In this document: positions 6,612 through 11,356 of the stretch, in pieces | Layout: each line of letters begins with the position of its first letter | Position numbering within the stretch: the first letter of the stretch is position 1 | Source: Polyrhizophydium stewartii | Taxonomy: Eukaryota > Chytridiomycota > Chytridiomycetes > Rhizophydiales | NCBI GenBank assembly: GCA_027604665.1 | Contig: JADGIZ010000596.1 | Location: 1-11,356, forward strand | Length of the DNA: 11,356 nucleotides | Reading direction: 5' to 3' | The notes under the pieces: model-generated | Told to the model about the DNA's origin: nothing | Database searches by the model: none | What the model saw: only the letters and a program-made list of their open reading frames with translations | Made by a program: the position numbers and the translations under genes

Positions 6612-9600
6612 ATGACGACGCTGCTGCAGGCGCCCGTGCCGCTGTACTCGCAGCCCATCGCGAGCGCCGCGGCCTCGCTGGCCGGGACGCACGCGCTCAC
6701 GTCCGAGACGGACCCGTTCGTGACCACCACGACCCCCACGGCCGTGCTCATCCACAATGTGCGTGCCTCGCTCGGCCTGAAGTGTTGGACGACTGCTGAT
6801 TTTTTTTTTTTGTTCCTGTGGGTGGTTGCGATGCGACGGCTGGCACCTGATCGGCGACGGCGATGCGGCGGCAGGCGTCGAACCAGCGCTGCGTTGCGTC
6901 GGTTCCCGCCTCAGCATCGGCTGCATTCACCGCACCCGCCTTGTTTGTCGGGCCGGCCGACTATGCGGCGCGCGCGGCCGCAGTGGCAGCCGAGGCCGCC
7001 GCGACGGCCGCGACGACCGCCGAGAGCGGCGAGGCCGGCGCCGACGCGGAGCTGCCGTCGGACGTGGCCGGCAGCCTGTACACGGCCTCTGGAAACACCG
7101 TGCAGCTGTGGCGCATCGACTCGGCGCGCACGTCGGTGTCGCGCTCCGAGACCTCGCTCACGGTGCGTTGGAATGCTGCTCGTGGACGATCGTGCCGACC
7201 AGGATGGCCTGCGTGCTGACCGTCCCCGCCTTGCGTCGATGCAGCTCAAGGCCGCCGTGCAGGCTCTCTTTGCCGCGGGCGACTCGATTGTCGCCGTGCT
7301 GCGGACGGGTCAGGTCCAGGTGCTGACGGCCAACCTGGAGCGCGTCGCGACGACATGGACTCCTCCGGCTGCCCGTGACGTCGGCACCAAGTCATCGATC
7401 GTGTTCACGCGGCTGCTTGGCGCAGCGGCTGCTGCCCCTGCTGCCAGTGCCGACGGCACGACCACCGCGGCTGCGCAGCCGCCGCTCGCCGCGACGCTGA
7501 TCCAGGTCGTGCGCCACGCGATCCCAAAGAGCGCCGCCTCTGGCGCGGCATCGCCGGACGAGATCTCGTGGACGATGCGCGTTCTGTCGGTCACGTCGTC
7601 GGCGTCGCGTGTGCTGGTTGCGCTTGCGCGCGAGCACATCCTCGCCATGCCCGATGCCGCCAAAACGGCGTCGCCGATGCCCGTGTTTGATGCCTCCGAG
7701 ACGCAGCTGGTGGCGGTGCTTGGCAGCAGCAAGCTGCTTGTGTTTGATATCAAGGACACGACCAGGCTGGCGCCGGCGCACACGCTGGATCTGTCGGCGT
7801 ACATGACTGCCTTGACCAAGAGCACCTCGAAGCAGCACAAGACGCAGCAGGCGCAGCAGCAGGAGTCTGCGATGGTGGCCGTGGCGCTGCTTCCCGCGAT
7901 GCACGCGGCGGTGCTGTCGCAGCGCGGGCAGCAGGATATGCTATCGATCTGGGACACGCGGTACGGCTCGTTGCAGCACGAGACGGTCGTGCACGACGCG
8001 GACGCCGAGGCTGCGCCGCGCGGCAAGCGCGTCGTGGCGCTGAGCGAGACGCGAGTTGCGGCACTCGGGCGGGCCATGGTGGCGCTTGTTGCGCAGGCGG
8101 ACTCGCGCGTGGTGGCAACCAACTCGGTGCTGCTGCCGTACCACTGCACGCCGGCCACGCTGCTGCACGCGGCGGGCAAGCAGCAGGCTCGGCCGCGGTT
8201 TGGCGAGCGCGACGGCAAGGCGGTTGTGACGCCGCTCGCGGCGCTCGTCACGCGGCTGCCGCCCGCGGCCGCGTCGAACGCTGCTGGGGGGTCGTCGGCG
8301 CAGGCCGCGAGTGGCCTGTCGCGCGCGGACGCGGCGAGGCTGGACAAGTGGACGGCCGAGATTGCCCGGCGCGACCAGTTGGACGCGCGGTTCCTCGACA
8401 AGCTGTGCGACCCGAAGCAGACGCCGACGGCGAGCGTGTTTACGGACGTGTACGCGCACTGGGTGACCAAGTCGCACAACGAGGCCTCGATGGCGCCGGA
8501 TGCGCAGGCGGCGACGCCTGCATCGCCCATCTCGGCAACGTCGGCCGGCTCGACGAGCAAATCGGCCGCGGCCGCTGCTGCTGCTGCCGCTGCGGCGGCG
8601 TCGCTGGTGCCGAGCGGTGGGCTGTCGCACGCGGCGCTTGTTGCGATTGCGCAGCGGTGCTTCCAGGACCCGACCAAGTTTTGGCCGCGCACGGTTGTGG
8701 AGCGGCTGATTGCCGCTGGCGCGATGACGTCGCAGGCGGCGGGCGGCGCGGGGCTGATCCCCGTGCTGGCGGACAAGCACGAGTACGATCTTGTTGACGC
8801 GGCGATGCGGCGCGTGTGCGACGTGCGCGAGAGCGAGTACGTGCATCTGGTGCGCAACGTGTGCTGCGCGGGGCTCGATGCGGCGGCGTCTGCGCAGCGC
8901 CTGGCTGCGCTCGATGCGTTTGTGCGGCGGCGAAAGGCGGCCAAGAAGCGCGCGAGCCTGGGCGGTGCTGCTGGCAGCGGCATTGGCGGCATTGGCGGCA
9001 TTGGCGGCGGCGACTCGGATGCAGAGGCGTCGACGCAGGCCGAGGCGTCGGATGCGCCGGCCGCGATGGACGTGGATGCCATGCCCGCCGCGCCGACCAA
9101 GGGCCAGCGGTACTTTCTCAAGCAGGTGTTCATGGCGGCGCGCAACGACGCGGCCATGACGCGCGCGCTGCACGCGCTGGGCGTGCGCGAGCTGTCGCTT
9201 GTGATGGCGTGGCTGTCTGAGATCCTTGACCCCGAGTACTCAACGAGCGTCGAGGTTGCCATGCAGCCCGCGCGGCCGTCGCTGTCGTCGTCGTCGTCGC
9301 TGAGCGAGCGCGACCGGTTCCCGCTGTGGTGGCTGTGGACCGAGGGCACCAAGAAGGAGCAGCAGGCGTACGACGAGTGGCTCATGGCCGTGGACGCGCT
9401 GGCGGTTCTTCTGGACGCGCATCTGCCGACGGTCGTGCTGGCGCCGGAGCTGGCCGAGACGGTGACGCGCCTGCAGGCGGCCATCAAGCGCGATCTGCGG
9501 CTGCTGCAGCTGTACGAGGCCCGTCTGCGCGGTCCGCTTGCGGGGCTCACGCAGGAGCGCACCAACTCGCTTGCTGCCGGGCCTGGCGGCCACGGCCAGC

Positions 9601-9803
9601 CGCCTCAGCAGGCCTCGCAGCAGGTGGCGTCGCAGCAGCAGGGCCAGGACGCGCTCGACGACGTCGACGATGGCGCTGCGGCGGCTGCGGCGGCTGCGGC
9701 TGCCGCCGGTGAGCGCGGACATCACGGCAAGCGCTGGAAGATGCTTCTCGAGCAGGTGCAGAACGGTATTGGCGACTACAGCGTCGAGGTGCTCAAGGTT
9801 TGA
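6612..9803 (+). CDS. NOL11: NOL11 homologue, U3 snoRNP / t-UTP small-subunit processome factor, three exons
   Basis: Exons 6612-6758, 6875-7162 and 7245-9803 encode 997 residues. NOL11 (functionally matched to Utp8 in yeast UtpA) acts in the nucleolus in pre-rRNA transcription and early 18S processing. The N-terminal half reads as a divergent beta-propeller: SLYTASGNTVQLWRI (116-130), GDSIVAVLRTGQVQVLT after the second splice, LSIWDTR (378-384) and LLPYHC (441-446). The helical C-terminal half has FWPRTVVERLI (624-634), compare FYPRNCLMQLI in human NOL11; VDALAVLLDAHLPTVVLAPE, compare [20 protein letters not shown]; and the terminal YSVEVLKV, compare YSIEVLELF. A basic patch RRRKAAKKR (706-714) could be a nuclear signal. 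It is longer than the human protein (about 720 residues) because of Ala-, Gly/Ile- and Gln-rich inserts. The only ATG in this frame is at 6612. Identification is by several co-linear motifs recalled from the family, not by a search. Confidence 0.82.
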   Translation: MTTLLQAPVPLYSQPIASAAASLAGTHALTSETDPFVTTTTPTAVLIHNVRASLGLKCWTTADFFFLFLWVVAMRRLAPDRRRRCGGRRRTSAALRRFPPQHRLHSPHPPCLSGRPTMRRARPQWQPRPPRRPRRPPRAARPAPTRSCRRTWPAACTRPLETPCSCGASTRRARRCRAPRPRSRCVGMLLVDDRADQDGLRADRPRLASMQLKAAVQALFAAGDSIVAVLRTGQVQVLTANLERVATTWTPPAARDVGTKSSIVFTRLLGAAAAAPAASADGTTTAAAQPPLAATLIQVVRHAIPKSAASGAASPDEISWTMRVLSVTSSASRVLVALAREHILAMPDAAKTASPMPVFDASETQLVAVLGSSKLLVFDIKDTTRLAPAHTLDLSAYMTALTKSTSKQHKTQQAQQQESAMVAVALLPAMHAAVLSQRGQQDMLSIWDTRYGSLQHETVVHDADAEAAPRGKRVVALSETRVAALGRAMVALVAQADSRVVATNSVLLPYHCTPATLLHAAGKQQARPRFGERDGKAVVTPLAALVTRLPPAAASNAAGGSSAQAASGLSRADAARLDKWTAEIARRDQLDARFLDKLCDPKQTPTASVFTDVYAHWVTKSHNEASMAPDAQAATPASPISATSAGSTSKSAAAAAAAAAAAASLVPSGGLSHAALVAIAQRCFQDPTKFWPRTVVERLIAAGAMTSQAAGGAGLIPVLADKHEYDLVDAAMRRVCDVRESEYVHLVRNVCCAGLDAAASAQRLAALDAFVRRRKAAKKRASLGGAAGSGIGGIGGIGGGDSDAEASTQAEASDAPAAMDVDAMPAAPTKGQRYFLKQVFMAARNDAAMTRALHALGVRELSLVMAWLSEILDPEYSTSVEVAMQPARPSLSSSSSLSERDRFPLWWLWTEGTKKEQQAYDEWLMAVDALAVLLDAHLPTVVLAPELAETVTRLQAAIKRDLRLLQLYEARLRGPLAGLTQERTNSLAAGPGGHGQPPQQASQQVASQQQGQDALDDVDDGAAAAAAAAAAAGERGHHGKRWKMLLEQVQNGIGDYSVEVLKV
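6759..6874 (+). other. Intron 1 of NOL11 (116 bp, phase 0)
   Basis: The donor is GTGCGT at 6759 and the acceptor is GGCAG ending at 6874. CTGAT (6847-6851) places the branch adenosine 24 bases upstream. A 12-base T run (6800-6811) lies inside. The long unspliced frame continues through this intron without a stop, but it reads as Arg/Pro-rich noise. A second in-phase acceptor ends at 6886, which would drop four residues. Confidence 0.7.
7163..7244 (+). other. Intron 2 of NOL11 (82 bp, phase 0)
   Basis: The donor is GTGCGT at 7163 and the acceptor is GATGCAG ending at 7244. CTGAC (7216-7220) places the branch adenosine 25 bases upstream. Splicing moves from the frame carrying GNTVQLWRI to the frame of the long third exon, joining SETSLT to LKAAVQALF. 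Confidence 0.8.
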
Positions 9804-10109
9804 GCGGCGAGAGAGACTTCCATCAAGGAGTGAATGAATGCCCGCATTGAGGAAGCGCTCGGACGCGGGAGGGATGGCGCCGGGAGCCACCGGTTCCCGA
9901 AAAAGGAAATGTTTGCATTGAGAGCCGCGGTCCGATTTGATGTCCGTGTCGGGGGTGGATGTTGTGGTCACGCGGGCAACGAACAAGGGTCTGCAACGAC
10001 GGCGGCATTGAGAGCTCGTTTTCGTCTATGGCAGGGGGTACAGGCGTGGCGGCCGTGGGCATGAGGTGCCACGGCTCGCGCACGCGAGGATTCATTTTGC
10101 GAAAAATGC
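9804..10109. other. Convergent 3' intergenic region between NOL11 and the ornithine carrier
   Basis: This 306-base spacer between two tail-to-tail genes has no supportable gene. GCATTGAG occurs three times (9844-9851, 9915-9922, 10005-10012), the last two extended to GCATTGAGAGC. An A-rich patch (about 9900-9910) and a T/A-rich patch near 10091-10107 are the likeliest places for 3'-end signals of NOL11 and the carrier. No canonical AATAAA is present. Confidence 0.5.
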
Positions 10110-11345
10110 CTAATCTGTCTCGACGGTGAGGTTGCGGCTGAGCAGCTCATAGGTTAGGAAGATGATGCCCGAGGTCGGGGCGCTGCGGGCAATGGTGATG
10201 CCGAAGCCGCGGTAGAGGCCGCGGATGCCCTCTGCGCGGTACAGGTCGCGGCCAATGGCGAGGAAGCTGGCGTTGGTGCCGTGGCCGCTTGCGTCGTGGA
10301 CGCAGGCCTGCTGCCTGCTCTTGATGACGTCGGCGGGGAAGAGCGCGGCGTTGTAGCTGATGCCGGCGAGGGCGCCTGCGGCCATGAGCGACCAGGGCGA
10401 GAGGTCGTTCTTGGACGCGACGTGGGGCGAGGCATCGACCATTGCCTTGACGGCGACCTCGTAGGTGCCGAACCAGGCGGCGCCGCCCGCGACCTCGCGC
10501 AGCAGTGTGCCGAGATGGCCGCGGTAGAGGCCGGCGAGGCCGTTGGTGCGCAGAATGTGGGCGACCATGCCGATGGTGCCGCGCGGAGGCAGCCCGGCGG
10601 CCGTGGTGGCAGCAGAGGCGGGGAGGGCAGCGGCGGCGGCAGCAGCAGCAGCAGCGTCGGCAGACAACGAGGCCGTGGCGATGGGGGCAGATGCAAAGAG
10701 ACGCTTGTCGATGGATGACGGAGCGCACTGCTGCAGCAGGTGGCTGTGCGGGCCGCGCGCGAGTGCATGGGTGGCGGCAGTGGCCGCGGGAACGGCGCTG
10801 GATGCCGTCGCCGGGGCGGCGGGCTGCTGGTGCCAGGCGTCCTGGACCTGCAGGCGGCACTTGACGAGCTCGACGGGGGTCAGGACAAAGGAGACGGCGG
10901 CGCCCGAGACGGCGCCGGCGAGGCAGAGCTGCGGGATGGAGAGCGGGGCGTCCGGGGCGAGGCCGTGGAAGGAGCGGATGGTATTCTGGGAGTGGTTGTA
11001 TGCGATGAAGAGCACCGAGTTCTCGACCATGGAGCCGACCATGGGGGCGGCGATGCCCCTGAAGAAGGCGGCGGCGCCCTCGTGGGCGAGCATGTCGCGG
11101 ATGACGCGCAGGGTGCGGCCGGACGGCGGGGCGGATCTCGCGTCGATGACGATGGGCTCTGCCTGCAGGCGCACCTTGACGGTGTCGAAGGGGTATTCGA
11201 CGAGCTTGCCGACGAGGCCCGAGACGGAGCCGAAGAGCAGGTCGGCGAGGCGCGTGTCCTTCTTCAGCCTGACGTCAGCGGGGGCTGCGGCGACGGCGGC
11301 GATGTGCTGGATGGCCGAGTCATTGCGCGGGCGCTGGATGTCCAT
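10110..11345 (-). CDS. ORT1: Mitochondrial ornithine carrier (ORT1/ARG11 type), SLC25 family
   Basis: The 411-residue product belongs to the mitochondrial carrier family and by its signatures exports ornithine from, or exchanges it across, the inner membrane for cytosolic steps of arginine metabolism. Three carrier repeats are visible through their signatures: YPFDTVKVRLQ (from 51), TPVELVKCRLQ (from 156) and FPADVIKSRQQ (from 336). Diagnostic of the ornithine subgroup are GKLVEYPFDTVKVRLQ, VGSMVENSVLFIAYN (103-117), FVLTPVELVKCRLQV, and LLREVAGGAAWFGTYE (281-296). Arg283-Glu284 and Arg387 correspond to known substrate-contact sites of ornithine carriers. The usual length is about 290-300. 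The excess is an Ala-rich insert at about 169-255 in the second matrix loop plus a longer N terminus. No intron with good signals was found in the insert. The start is the only sensible ATG, 11 bases from the window edge, so an upstream exon cannot be excluded. Basic amino acid or carnitine carriers are less likely alternatives. Confidence 0.9.
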   Translation of the reverse strand: MDIQRPRNDSAIQHIAAVAAAPADVRLKKDTRLADLLFGSVSGLVGKLVEYPFDTVKVRLQAEPIVIDARSAPPSGRTLRVIRDMLAHEGAAAFFRGIAAPMVGSMVENSVLFIAYNHSQNTIRSFHGLAPDAPLSIPQLCLAGAVSGAAVSFVLTPVELVKCRLQVQDAWHQQPAAPATASSAVPAATAATHALARGPHSHLLQQCAPSSIDKRLFASAPIATASLSADAAAAAAAAAALPASAATTAAGLPPRGTIGMVAHILRTNGLAGLYRGHLGTLLREVAGGAAWFGTYEVAVKAMVDASPHVASKNDLSPWSLMAAGALAGISYNAALFPADVIKSRQQACVHDASGHGTNASFLAIGRDLYRAEGIRGLYRGFGITIARSAPTSGIIFLTYELLSRNLTVETD

Positions 11346-11356
11346 CGGGGTTGGGC

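Noticed and set aside
4824..6612. Two long + strand open frames (430 and 472 codons) across the ankyrin gene
   Set aside because: They are mirror shadows of the GC-rich ankyrin coding sequence, with Arg- or Ser/Ala-rich compositions and no motif. The minus frame has clear coiled coil and ankyrin repeats.
6800..6811. Run of twelve T as a possible terminator or retroelement tail
   Set aside because: It lies inside an intron of NOL11 with no target-site duplication or element beside it; a simple homopolymer or pyrimidine tract explains it.
7310..9565. Long open frame (751 codons) on the minus strand antisense to NOL11
   Set aside because: Its Ser/Ala/Arg-rich translation has no recognisable domain. 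High third-position GC in the sense gene removes stops on the other strand. The sense frame carries the family motifs.
10281..10864. Plus-strand Gly/Arg-rich frames over the ornithine carrier
   Set aside because: They are antisense shadows of the carrier's Ala-rich loop with no domain.
1..11356. CRISPR array, tRNA/rRNA, transposon or virus-derived gene
   Set aside because: No regularly spaced repeats, no tRNA-like or rRNA sequence, no transposase or reverse transcriptase motifs and no terminal repeats were seen. The repeats present are trinucleotide microsatellites.

Overview
The window looks like nuclear DNA of a GC-rich, early-diverging fungus. Spliceosomal introns with GTGNGN-type donors interrupt three of the six genes. 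Mitochondrial arginine-pathway and 2-oxoglutarate dehydrogenase components are encoded. One gene joins a coiled coil to an F-box-like segment and degenerate ankyrin repeats, an architecture I associate with the large ankyrin families of chytrids. A chytrid (for example Rhizophydiales) is my best guess, from memory of such genomes rather than a search. Many proteins carry Ala, Gln, Asn or acidic low-complexity tracts, as expected from GC-rich microsatellite slippage.

Layout: (1) + strand 68-1339, CPA1, small subunit of arginine-specific carbamoyl-phosphate synthase; its frame is open to the left edge. (2) + strand 1495-1934, a two-exon KGD4/YMR31/MRPS36-type gene whose last exon is only five codons plus the stop. 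(3) - strand 4519-2192, a five-exon TPR protein that I reassembled from fragments lying in different frames. (4) - strand 6494-4623, the coiled-coil/ankyrin protein. (5) + strand 6612-9803, a three-exon NOL11 homologue of the small-subunit processome. (6) - strand 11345-10110, an ORT1/ARG11-type mitochondrial ornithine carrier. Genes 4 and 5 diverge from a gap of 117 bases. Genes 2/3 and 5/6 converge tail to tail.

Functionally, CPA1 and the ornithine carrier both serve arginine synthesis: one helps make carbamoyl phosphate, the other moves the ornithine it is joined to. KGD4 belongs to the mitochondrial 2-oxoglutarate dehydrogenase complex, which draws on the 2-oxoglutarate/glutamate pool that feeds ornithine. 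NOL11 is a ribosome-biogenesis factor. The TPR and ankyrin genes cannot be tied to a pathway. I see no mobile element, tRNA, rRNA, CRISPR or virus-derived gene, and no clearly new biological system. The main yield is gene structures a single-frame reading would miss: a micro-exon, a five-exon TPR gene, and a metazoan-type NOL11 in a fungal context.
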